A stretch of DNA of 64,000 bases from Halobacterium sp. CBA1132. GTDB lineage: Archaea; Halobacteriota; Halobacteria; Halobacteriales; Halobacteriaceae. The translations under genes and the position numbers were made by a program. The notes beneath the pieces are model-generated. The model was given only the letters and a program-made list of their open reading frames with translations. It did not search any database and was not told the origin of the DNA. Numbering within the stretch: the first letter of the stretch is position 1; every line of letters starts with the position of its first letter. The DNA is taken from positions 186,001 through 250,000 of the forward strand of contig NZ_BCMZ01000002.1 in assembly GCF_001485535.1 (NCBI RefSeq), in the 5' to 3' direction. Positions 43,314 to 50,960 of the stretch are shown here, piece by piece.

Positions 43314-44359
43314 CATCGGATGAATCCCCACTCCCAGACGAGTACGACGAACACCTGCGCGGGCTCACGGAAGCGATCGAGTCCGTTCGTGACACCCTCA
43401 AGACCGACCATACGCTCACCACTGACCAGCAGATGTTCGCCCGCCGACTCCTGTACTTAGCGAACGAGCCAATCAAGGAGGCCAAATCTCTCCTCCCCGA
43501 GCCCAACCAAGCTGATGCAGCGACGGACGAACGGTCCTCGAGTTCGGCAAGCGACTACATGGAGTTGGTCACCCAGATCGAACAGGAGTTGTGCTGGCTG
43601 ATTCGATCACTGCAAGCAACGCAACCCGCAGCCCATCACTACGACGAACCACCCGCTGAGAAGTTCACAACAGCCCTTGAGTACGCTACCGCACTCAGAG
43701 ACATCCTCCCATCAGTCCCAGAAGACAGCCCAGTACTTGCCGACCAAGCGGACCTCAGTCTCAAGGAGGTCGACCCACACGTTGGCGGGCGTGGTGATAG
43801 TGACGGCCGGTGGCTCGAGTACCAACTAGAGCGAGCACTAGGACGGTGGGGATACCGTGCAGATACCCGCCAACACCTCTTCAGCCTCGAGGTCGACATC
43901 GTCGCCACGCGGAGGGAGAAACAACAGGAGCCAAGCGACTGGATCGTCGCCCAATGTAAGGACTGGACGAGCGATCCGATCACGCCAGCAGTCCTCTTCC
44001 GGTTGTGTACCGTGGCGTTCGCGTGCCGAGCGATGCCAGTGCTCTGCCACACAACCGAGCTAACGCCGCGAGCCGAACAACTCGCCCGTGAATTCGAAGT
44101 GCGAGTCCTGGATTTAACGGATCTCGAACGTGCTGAGTTGCCTACCCCACAGGTTGCCAGGCCAACGGCAGAATTCCGGGAATGGCAGCCACAGTACCGC
44201 GCTCGAGACGACCGAGGTTCAATCCCGTGGATGTTCTACAACGAACCAGGGAAACGATTCAGCTACGTCCCAGGATTCACCCTCGTGGGCAAAGACGCTG
44301 ACTATGAACCGATTGAGAGTGATCGGGATGACGATACGCATCCCGCTGCCGGTCATTAA
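43310..44359 (+). CDS. Operon gene D: Mrr-like restriction-endonuclease-fold protein
   Basis: Protein of 349 residues. The middle part (about 155-275) has the Mrr-type PD-(D/E)XK layout: WLEYQLERALGRWGY, then VDIVATR with the metal-binding Asp, and VAQCKDW with the QxK pair, followed by a helix and VLCHTTELTPRAEQLA, a common closing element of this fold. The N-terminal 150 residues are helical and may be a sensing or dimerising part. Active residues look intact. Mrr-like nucleases cleave modified or foreign DNA, so the operon may be a defence module. It is the last gene, 4 bp overlapping gene C. Confidence 0.75.
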   Translation: MTSDESPLPDEYDEHLRGLTEAIESVRDTLKTDHTLTTDQQMFARRLLYLANEPIKEAKSLLPEPNQADAATDERSSSSASDYMELVTQIEQELCWLIRSLQATQPAAHHYDEPPAEKFTTALEYATALRDILPSVPEDSPVLADQADLSLKEVDPHVGGRGDSDGRWLEYQLERALGRWGYRADTRQHLFSLEVDIVATRREKQQEPSDWIVAQCKDWTSDPITPAVLFRLCTVAFACRAMPVLCHTTELTPRAEQLAREFEVRVLDLTDLERAELPTPQVARPTAEFREWQPQYRARDDRGSIPWMFYNEPGKRFSYVPGFTLVGKDADYEPIESDRDDDTHPAAGH

Positions 44360-44791
44360 ACTGGCCCCGAGCAAACCGAGTTCCTAACCCGCTAGATTCG
44401 GAAATCCGCCTACCGAACGCTTCGATTTCTGGAGAGGGAACCACGTTGTCGATTCAACATGGGTTAGGACATATGGAGTCTCCCTAATGCGGTCGCTCAG
44501 GACGAACTCGACTGAAATGTGGTGTGAAAGAGCGATGACTTGGTGAATGGTCCAAAGATGAGTATAGGATGTATATTTCACACCCCGGCCAGTAGTGTAT
44601 TGGCACGGGGTTCGTTACAATTACAGCAGTTTCAGACAGGGTTTGCTGTAGTGAAGCAGGGGCTAGTACACTTGGATGATGGCCAGCCGCGAAATCCTGT
44701 TCACATGACCTAAGACTGAATTTACACATCCATCCGGTCCAATACCCGCTCCGAAAACCGTAATGGCAACCAGTAACACATAATAGCAAGG
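44360..44791. other. Intergenic stretch between the nuclease operon and the antitoxin-like gene
   Basis: No gene is supported in these 432 bp. A weak inverted repeat TACAGCA (44622-44628) / TGCTGTA (44644-44650) is present. The left end has lower GC than the operon. I see no insertion-sequence ends. Confidence 0.45.
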
Positions 44792-45247
44792 ATGCCAGTT
44801 CCCGTCGACGACCTCACAAATAACGACCCATACCCGGTGAAGCCGGATACGAACGAGTACGAAGTCCTCAGTTTCCTCGTCGCACACCACAAGTACGGCT
44901 TCACGCCCAGTGAAATCGCAGCTCGAACAGACCTCAGCGAGGCAAGCGCATCAAAAGCGATGGCTCGCCTCTTCGAGGATCGGCTCGTCGAACGAGCAGA
45001 AACAATCTATTATATCGATCCGCATCGGGCCGACGAGCTAAAGCAACGACTTGTATCGCTCGATTCAGCCGTTCAACTCTTTGAGAAGGCGCCTGACGAC
45101 GCCTACGCCAAGCAGGGCTGGGAACAGGAAGTCTCCAGTATCGATCGAGGTGAAAGAACCGAGCCGACAAGCGAGCACTCCAAAACTGCAGAAGAACGAG
45201 CAGAAGCCCTTATCGCAGATATCGAAGACCGCCGCGCAGAGAAATAA
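44792..45247 (+). CDS. MarR-like winged-helix protein, antitoxin-like, without partner
   Basis: Protein of 151 residues with a winged helix in the first half (TPSEIAARTDLSEASASKAMARLFEDRLV, residues about 37-65) and an acidic helical tail. In haloarchaea this type is usually the first gene of a pair with a toxin directly after it. Here only 200 bp of non-coding DNA and an xseA fragment follow, so it is an orphan or has lost its partner. It is otherwise intact. Confidence 0.68.
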   Translation: MPVPVDDLTNNDPYPVKPDTNEYEVLSFLVAHHKYGFTPSEIAARTDLSEASASKAMARLFEDRLVERAETIYYIDPHRADELKQRLVSLDSAVQLFEKAPDDAYAKQGWEQEVSSIDRGERTEPTSEHSKTAEERAEALIADIEDRRAEK

Positions 45248-45330
45248 TCTCAACGGCGTGGTCCATTCGGCGCTGAATATCTGGTCTCCTTACGATCTCC
45301 CTCCTCATCCCGACAAGAGCGAGAGTTGAA

Positions 45331-45715
45331 TTAGTAGATACCGTTCGTAACGGACGTCGGTGCCGACAGCCTTGGAATGGTCGTGCTCTGGATGTCGTAC
45401 CGGGCGTCCCCTCGGAGGGAAGTGACGACGCCACCCTGTTCTGAGAACGCTAATGGTTGTCGTCGCCGAACCAGCCACGCTCTTCGAGTTCGCTTCGCAG
45501 TCGCTCGACTGCAGCAGTCTTGTCGCCGTCGCCGACGACGATCACCTCCCACGGTTTGAGGTCGATTTTCCCACCTTCGACCCAGTAGTCGATATCGCCC
45601 TCGAGGATGACTTCGCTCCCGTCCTCGAGGCCGGCGTCCATCTCCCGGTAACGGTTCGCCCAAATCATACAGGGGAGCTCGGCGTCGCCGTCGGTCAGCG
45701 TGAAGTAAAGCGCCG
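45331..45715 (-). pseudogene. xseA: Remnant of exonuclease VII large subunit gene (xseA)
   Basis: Minus-strand frames carry the OB-fold end of XseA (LYFTLTDGDAELPC, ANRYREMDAGLEDG, GDIDYWVEGGKIDLKPWE, ERLRSELEERGWF; 45450-45715) and, after a frameshift, its next segment (GVVTSLRGDARYDIQS and APTSVTNGIY; 45331-45449). The N-terminus, catalytic middle and long C-terminal helices are absent and the join has deletions. It is therefore a decayed fragment. Why an xseA piece sits in accessory DNA is unclear; many haloarchaeal plasmids carry such leftovers. Confidence 0.7.
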
Positions 45716-45815
45716 TACTGTTGAGATATCGACCTCCTCTTCGAGACCGACGGCTAACGCAAAACCTCCCGCCTCAAGCACGAGATAGTCGTGGTCGAAC
45801 CCATCGCGTAGCGAC

Positions 45816-46289
45816 CTACGGACTCGGGCGAACGCTGTCAGGGAGACTCGGGACACGGTCGCGAAGCTCAGTGAGGCAGGTTTCGAGGATTGCCATCGGA
45901 TTCGAATCTGTGAAGGATGCAGATTCACGGTGCGGTGCTGGCCACGCTTCGTAGTCAACTTGGAAGTGACTCGGTCCAAGTTTCTCGTGGGTTTCGTCCT
46001 GATGCCAGCCACATGACCACGGCGTCCTCAGTTCATTATACTGGATGCGGAACTCATCCCGTGTGGAATGAGGGCGCCACTCGAATTCAAGCGTCGCGTC
46101 GCCAGCGTCCGTGTTCTGGTCAAAAAAGACCGCGCGATCGAGGGTCGCCGCGAGACGGACTGGACGCATCGGACTTGGGTTGGCTTCCACGGTCGTCACA
46201 CCAGCTTCCCGTTGAAGTCGATTTGCAACTCGTTTGTGGACCTCGTATCGGTGGAGATGCGTGTCTCCAGAAATCGGTGGATTTCCCAT
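45816..46289 (-). CDS. Partner protein of the HTH gene, possibly a TumE-like toxin
   Basis: Protein of 157 residues. The core LEFEWRPHSTRDEFRIQYN, WSCGWHQDETH and LGPSHFQVDY is beta-rich with aromatic and histidine residues, loosely like DUF6516 (TumE) proteins that form toxin-antitoxin pairs with a helix-turn-helix partner. The HTH gene ends 14 bp upstream, fitting one transcript. The ATG at 46289 starts the homologous stretch; the longer frame to 46535 overlaps the HTH gene. The toxin role is inference from gene order and weak resemblance. Confidence 0.6.
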   Translation of the reverse strand: MGNPPISGDTHLHRYEVHKRVANRLQREAGVTTVEANPSPMRPVRLAATLDRAVFFDQNTDAGDATLEFEWRPHSTRDEFRIQYNELRTPWSCGWHQDETHEKLGPSHFQVDYEAWPAPHRESASFTDSNPMAILETCLTELRDRVPSLPDSVRPSP

Positions 46290-46302
46290 TTCTGTCACCG
46301 AG

Positions 46303-46821
46303 TCAGTTGGCGGAGGCGATACGACTCTCGCGGGTCGCCTCGATCGTATCATAGAGCTGAATTGCTTGTTTGATGAGCATCGCCTGGTGCTCATAGTAGT
46401 CCCAATCCTCTGCGTCGTGGCGCCGCTGTCGGCGTTCGGATGCCGGGATATCACCACCGACGGTCGCCCGAAGTTCGTCGGCAGACTCCACATCGTACTC
46501 CTCTTTCCACTCGTCGATATCGTCCCGGATCGCATCTAATTCAGCCGTGAGTTCGTCTTTTCGATGGTCGTTGACGAGGTCACGGATCTGATCGAAATAC
46601 TGGGTGACTGGATCTGGATAGTAGCAGGTCTCGCGACCACGCTGGATCGTCGCGAGTTTATCTGCTTCGACCAGTTGCGTGAGATACTTCTCGGCCGTGT
46701 TTCGGGCAACACCAGCAGCCTCAGCTATTTCCCCCGCATTTTTTGGTTCACGAACCGTCATCGCAACCTCTCGAATCCGGGCGACCTTTGCCGTGTGATC
46801 CATGGTTCCTGAGTCGCTCAT
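46303..46821 (-). CDS. DUF7342-type winged-helix regulator (antitoxin-like)
   Basis: Protein of 172 residues with an N-terminal winged helix: EPKNAGEIAEAAGVARNTAEKYLTQLVEADKL, then the wing TIQRGRETCYYPD. The C-terminal part is a charged coiled region (about 85-170). The palindrome AATTCAA-AATA-TTGAATT at 46864-46881 lies 43 bp upstream of its ATG, a likely autoregulatory site. With the following gene it resembles a two-gene toxin-antitoxin arrangement. Confidence 0.72.
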   Translation of the reverse strand: MSDSGTMDHTAKVARIREVAMTVREPKNAGEIAEAAGVARNTAEKYLTQLVEADKLATIQRGRETCYYPDPVTQYFDQIRDLVNDHRKDELTAELDAIRDDIDEWKEEYDVESADELRATVGGDIPASERRQRRHDAEDWDYYEHQAMLIKQAIQLYDTIEATRESRIASAN

Positions 46822-47136
46822 ACACGTATTTGGATCTCCACCACCATTACTGTTTTGAACGCCAATTCAAAATATTGAATTAGGCGCGTTTTTTCGCTCG
46901 CAACTCGATCAAAACACGGCGTATAGCAGATTGGACGAGAAGCCCCCACCCTCAAGGATCGACCGAATGGGAGCGAGTAGGGTGGGGGATGAATCGCTCC
47001 TCGATTTCAATCAGTCACCATAGAGATTTGTACCGCTATCCTATGGTCCACTTTCCATGTCGAACGGATTCTTCTGCGAGTAAGCCGCCACTCCGTGCAA
47101 TAGAAGACTACTTACTGGCCGAATCCATCGCCATGA
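46822..47136. other. Intergenic stretch with an 18-bp palindrome (46864-46881)
   Basis: The left part holds AATTCAA (46864-46870), AATA and TTGAATT (46875-46881), an exact inverted repeat upstream of the antitoxin-like gene. The rest, up to the start of the beta-propeller gene at 47137, carries no gene I can support. Confidence 0.55.
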
Positions 47137-48360
47137 ATGTATATCCCCTCCAGCGGACAGACACGTCGTGATGTACTTGTTGCTGCCGGGGCAGCTGGTG
47201 TCACCTCTCTCACGGGCTGTCTCGGCCGCGTCGCCGGCCGTAGTACACGCGACCACAAGCAGGACGCACCTGTCGGCCCCGTCACCGGCGCGTGGCCAAC
47301 CTACCAGCACGACTTCGCGAATACCGGGGCCACGACCGATCATGGCCCATCAAATGAGGCGACTAGTGAAGGCGTCGCAGCTGGTGATACAAAACTCGCC
47401 ACGTCGGTTGCGCTCGCTGATGGCCGTGGATTCGTTGGCTATAGCGACGGGAATGGAGATGCAGGTGCGTATCGAGGCTTTGAGCTGGGTGACTCGAATG
47501 CGTCGTGGACAGTTGAGTATTCGGCGGGAAAGTCGACGCCGACGCTCGCCGGCAACGCAATGTTCGTCTCGACTGCAGAATTCCTTGCAGCATACGACGC
47601 ACGTGATGGCGCGCTATGCTGGCGAACGAACGTAGGTGGCTATGGATCCACTACGAACGCTCCCGTGCTCGCCGAGGACACGCTTCTCGATGATAGCGGT
47701 GAGACGGTGTATGGCCGCAACCCCGCGACCGGCAAGGAGCGCTGGCAATATGATGCTGGAGGCTCGGGCACTGCACTTGCCGCCCGTGACGGGGTCGCCT
47801 ACACGGTTGTTGGGGCGAACCACGAGGACGCTGGCGTCGCAGCACTCGATCCAGCGACGGGCGAAGAAAACTGGCGGCGAGACGACCTCCCCCAAAGTCA
47901 CACCACCCTTACTGTCGACGATCGGAATCTGTACTACGCCGCGCACCAGGGCGCCGTCTACGCACTCTCCCTCGATGATGGCACGACACAATGGACGGCA
48001 TCGGTCCCGCTACCAGAGGACGGCAGCGCGTATGTCGCTGTCGCGGACGGCAACCTCCATGTCCAGTCGCCGGACGGTAAACTTGCGGCGTTCGACACGG
48101 CAGACGGGTCGGTTGGATGGCGGCGAACGCTCAATGCACCATCTGGCCCTAGATCGCGTCCCCCAGTCATCGCCGGTGACGTCCGATACGTGCTATGCGA
48201 CCAGGCACTGTACGCACTCGACGCCGCAACCGGTGCGGTACACTGGTCGCACGCGCTTGACGTCCAACCAGCACTCACGAGTGCCCCCGCAATCCGCGGG
48301 ACCGCACTCTATTACGCTGGCCGCGACGACGGCGTCTTCCGCGTAGCATCCACCCACTAG
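47137..48360 (+). CDS. Tat lipoprotein with PQQ-type beta-propeller repeats
   Basis: Exported beta-propeller of 407 residues. The N-terminus has a Tat signal (TRRDVLV) and lipobox LTGC, so it is anchored outside the membrane. At least six blades show the AxDxxTGxxxW pattern of PQQ-type repeats (for example YDARDGALCWRT, RNPATGKERWQY, LDPATGEENWRR, LDDGTTQWTA, DTADGSVGWRR, LDAATGAVHWSH). The class includes assembly scaffolds and dehydrogenase-like proteins; without catalytic residues a scaffold or binding role is more likely. Confidence 0.85.
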   Translation: MYIPSSGQTRRDVLVAAGAAGVTSLTGCLGRVAGRSTRDHKQDAPVGPVTGAWPTYQHDFANTGATTDHGPSNEATSEGVAAGDTKLATSVALADGRGFVGYSDGNGDAGAYRGFELGDSNASWTVEYSAGKSTPTLAGNAMFVSTAEFLAAYDARDGALCWRTNVGGYGSTTNAPVLAEDTLLDDSGETVYGRNPATGKERWQYDAGGSGTALAARDGVAYTVVGANHEDAGVAALDPATGEENWRRDDLPQSHTTLTVDDRNLYYAAHQGAVYALSLDDGTTQWTASVPLPEDGSAYVAVADGNLHVQSPDGKLAAFDTADGSVGWRRTLNAPSGPRSRPPVIAGDVRYVLCDQALYALDAATGAVHWSHALDVQPALTSAPAIRGTALYYAGRDDGVFRVASTH

Positions 48361-48586
48361 AAGTGCAACAGCGCGCGTTCGCACTACACCCCACCGACTG
48401 AAGGCGTTCGCTCCACACTTCATAGTGACCGACCCACCCTACTGTGACACGCTGAGGGCCTCTCGCATCGGGTTCGACCGCCTGCCGTTCGGTATCCGGT
48501 GCGTCCGCCATCTCCGTTTCCTCCCTTCTGTACAGGAACCTCAAAAAGCTACGTTCGAGTGGCGGGGTTGGCTGCGTTACGCAGGC

Positions 48587-48754
48587 CTACAGGTCGCGGG
48601 GCTGGACCGTCTTCCGGTTGTTCGCTTCGGCACGGTCGGCGGCGTCATTGAGCAGTTCAGCGACTTCCTCGTTGAGGGCGTCGTAGAAATCGGCCGAGAC
48701 GTTGTGCTCCGAAAGTTCGTCCTTTACGGCTGCTTTGACGATGAGGTCAGACAT
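48587..48754 (-). CDS. Histone-fold protein of the DUF1931 type
   Basis: Protein of 55 residues: MSDLIVKAAVKDEL at the start, then VSADFYDALNEEVAELL and RAEANNRKTVQPRDL. The last motif (RKTVxPRDL) is shared with archaeal histone-fold proteins. The ATG at 48754 gives the usual length; the longer frame to 48820 adds an unrelated extension. Such proteins are thought to bind DNA as dimers. Function in haloarchaea is not established. Confidence 0.7.
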   Translation of the reverse strand: MSDLIVKAAVKDELSEHNVSADFYDALNEEVAELLNDAADRAEANNRKTVQPRDL

Positions 48755-49002
48755 TCCATCGCAGGTTTCGCCCGCCCACCAGATAAAGGTTCGAAAGTTC
48801 TCACCGTGGATTCCCGCCAAATAGTCTCGAATATTCCCCTCCGAGCACCAGAGAACACTTAATCAACCCGCGAAAAGAAGAGAAATAGACGAATGCACGA
48901 TTTAACAGGATTCCAGCGGGACATCTTGTACGTGATCGCCGGGCTCGACGAACCACATGGACTCGCAGTTAAAGACGAACTTGAGGACTACTACGAGCAA
49001 GA

Positions 49003-49699
49003 GGCAGTGTTCAGATAAGGATGAAGGGTGAGGCGGGACGATTTTTGAGTGGTCTATGCTCGAAATCGCCCGCCTCAGCGGAGGTAGCGACTGCTTCGAG
49101 TTAGATTTTCTGGAGCGAGAGGCGACACCCGAGCCCGCGATGAAGCTCGGTATCCGACTCCATCTGGCTGGATTATCACTTTCAGATACTGTTTCAATTC
49201 TCGATAGATTGGGTGTCGAACGCTGTCGAACCACCGTTCACAACTGGGTGCAGAAGGCCGATCTACAGCCCCTTGATGGCGCGAACCCGGATCACGTCGC
49301 CGTTGACGAGACCGTGATCCAACTCAACGACGAGCAGTTCTGGCTGTACGCCGCCGTCGAACCCGACACCAACCGCTTGCTGCACGTTAAGCTCGCTCCG
49401 ACGAGAAATCAAGCGATCACTGAGATGTTCCTCGCGGAACTCTGCGAGAAACATCTCGTCGATGACGCGATCTTTCTCGTCGATTCTGCACCGTGGCTGC
49501 AAGCAGCACTCCACCGGCACAGCCTTGATTACAGATATGAAAAACACGGTAATCGGAATAGCGTCGAACGTGACTTTCGAGAAGTAAAACGACGAACGAA
49601 CCAGTTCTCAAACTGTTTCAGCCACGCCGAAGCAGATACTGTCGAAAATTGGCTTCAAGCGTTCGCCTTCGCATGGAATCAGCTTATCTGAACACTACC
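49003..49699 (+). mobile_element. IS6-family-like insertion sequence, 697 bp, with TIR and target duplication
   Basis: Complete element. Terminal inverted repeats of 17 bp differ at one position: GGCAGTGTTCAGATAAG on the left (49003-49019) and its near complement CTTATCTGAACACTACC on the right (49683-49699). The 7-bp sequence AGCAAGA flanks both ends (48996-49002 and 49700-49706), the target duplication. It encodes one transposase. Size and layout match the haloarchaeal IS6-type elements of about 0.7 kb. Confidence 0.88.
49056..49691 (+). CDS. IS6-family-like DDE transposase
   Basis: Transposase of 211 residues. It has an N-terminal helix-turn-helix (LSLSDTVSILDRLGVERCRTTVHNWV) and a DDE catalytic core: DETVIQLNDEQFWLYAAVEPD (first Asp), LVDSAPWLQAAL (second Asp) and SVERDFREVKRRT (Glu). 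The TGA is inside the right terminal repeat. It is intact, so the element could still move. Confidence 0.87.
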   Translation: MLEIARLSGGSDCFELDFLEREATPEPAMKLGIRLHLAGLSLSDTVSILDRLGVERCRTTVHNWVQKADLQPLDGANPDHVAVDETVIQLNDEQFWLYAAVEPDTNRLLHVKLAPTRNQAITEMFLAELCEKHLVDDAIFLVDSAPWLQAALHRHSLDYRYEKHGNRNSVERDFREVKRRTNQFSNCFSHAEADTVENWLQAFAFAWNQLI

Positions 49700-49969
49700 A
49701 GCAAGACATCAATCACGGCCGACTCTATCCGAATCTCGACGACCTTGTCGACAAAGGCCTCGTCGAGAAGGGACAACTCGACAAGCGCACGAACGTGTAC
49801 ACGCTCACACAGCGTGGCCGCCGTGAAATTGCTGCTCGTCGTGACTGGGAATCCCAGTACGTCGACTTCAGCGAGTAACACCCCCGTTCCCAGCGATCAG
49901 GGACAGGTGGATGACACTCGCTCCAGCAACACGGTTCCTTTCGCGTGGTAGTCGTTCTATAGACGGGGA

Positions 49970-50530
49970 TTACTCAAGCAAGCCGAGTTCGGTGAGTCGG
50001 TCTTTGACGTGTGCCAGCGCGTGCTGGGCGTCCTCAGATTCATTTGCGCCAGTAATCACGAGTTTCCCACTGCCAAACAAGAGAACGACGACATCGGGTT
50101 CATCGAGTCGATAAACGAGGCCGGGGAACTGTTCGGGCTCGTACTCGATTTGCTCTAGGCCGAGCCCGATTGCGATTGCATTCAGGTTTAGCGATTGCCC
50201 AAGATTGGCACTGGAAACGATATTCTGCACCTCAATTTTGGGATCATCCACGACATCGATGCCTAACTCGCGCAAGTCCTCAAAGACGATTTCGAGAGCC
50301 GCATGGACGTCATCAACGCTATTCGCGCCGGTACAGACCACCTTTCCTGAATGGAAAATGAGTGTGGCCGACTTCGGTTCGTCGAGACGGTAGACAACCC
50401 CAGGGAAGTCGTCGGGATTGTACTCTGCTCCCGGAAGGTCTGTTGCGAGTTGCTCAAGCGCGAGTTCTTGACCGATATCACTGGATGCAACCACGTTTTC
50501 GATTTGAATTGTGTCCGTTACAGCGCTCAT
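49970..50530 (-). CDS. tbp: TATA-box-binding protein
   Basis: General transcription factor of 186 residues with the two direct repeats of the TBP saddle: IQIENVVASSDIGQELAL to VVCTGANS and IEVQNIVSSANLGQSLNL to LVITGANE. Each repeat has the phenylalanine-proline element (DFPGVVYR, QFPGLVYR) used to bend DNA. The second repeat is conventional; the first and the C-terminal helix differ more from the common haloarchaeal TbpE I remember. Haloarchaea often carry several TBP paralogues, so this may be an extra copy with its own promoter set. Confidence 0.93.
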   Translation of the reverse strand: MSAVTDTIQIENVVASSDIGQELALEQLATDLPGAEYNPDDFPGVVYRLDEPKSATLIFHSGKVVCTGANSVDDVHAALEIVFEDLRELGIDVVDDPKIEVQNIVSSANLGQSLNLNAIAIGLGLEQIEYEPEQFPGLVYRLDEPDVVVLLFGSGKLVITGANESEDAQHALAHVKDRLTELGLLE

Positions 50531-50640
50531 ACGAAGTATTCGGTGAACGCCGCACTTAAAGTCCGGCGGGTGGATATTGTTCCTCTAATCGTTTCGACAT
50601 CGTCAGAAAGCCTATGGAAGATGAGGTGGCTGCTACATGT

Positions 50641-50787
50641 ATGCCGGAGTGCCAGAACTGTGGCAGCCACGTCACGGATGTCTACGTGCGCGTATTTACG
50701 CCGGACACAGTCGAAGACCCCCGCGTGTGTCCGAACTGCGAGGACATGACTCGGGACCGGAACGGCGTCCGCGAGACACGGACGTAA
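50641..50787 (+). CDS. Small zinc-ribbon protein (DUF7563 type)
   Basis: Protein of 48 residues: MPECQNCGSHVTDVYVRVF, then RVCPNCEDMTRDR. Two CxxC pairs about 25 residues apart form a zinc ribbon. Similar short proteins are widespread in haloarchaea; function unknown. The ATG at 50641 gives the standard MPEC start. It lies between tbp and the sensor gene, on the strand of the latter. Confidence 0.7.
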   Translation: MPECQNCGSHVTDVYVRVFTPDTVEDPRVCPNCEDMTRDRNGVRETRT

Positions 50788-50960
50788 CGCAAACTATCCT
50801 GGGTCGGGGACCTCTCGATCGCCTTTTGATCTACAACGATGAGGGGGACGTAGAGTTGAATAATAAACAACGAGCGTTTTCCATCTACAGTAAGTAATTG
50901 ATAATACTACCCCCCCGCGTATGGAATTGCGTTCTGCGATCGGGGCCGAGTGTTCCACAT

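Larger units (their letters stand above)
48893..49878 (+). pseudogene. PadR-family regulator gene cut by an insertion sequence
   Basis: The left part (48893-49002) encodes MHDLTGFQRDILYVIAGLDEPHGLAVKDELEDYYEQ, the start of a haloarchaeal PadR protein. The right part (49707-49878) encodes INHGRLYPNLDDLVDKGLV and the C-terminal ESQYVDFSE. If the IS and one copy of the 7-bp repeat are removed, the frame closes exactly to 94 codons including the stop, a normal length. The insertion is thus recent and the parts have not decayed. Regulation by this PadR is lost in the present state. Confidence 0.85.

Noticed and set aside
44622-44650. 7-bp inverted repeat TACAGCA / TGCTGTA
   Set aside because: Short arms in AT-rich spacer DNA, not placed at any promoter; could be chance.
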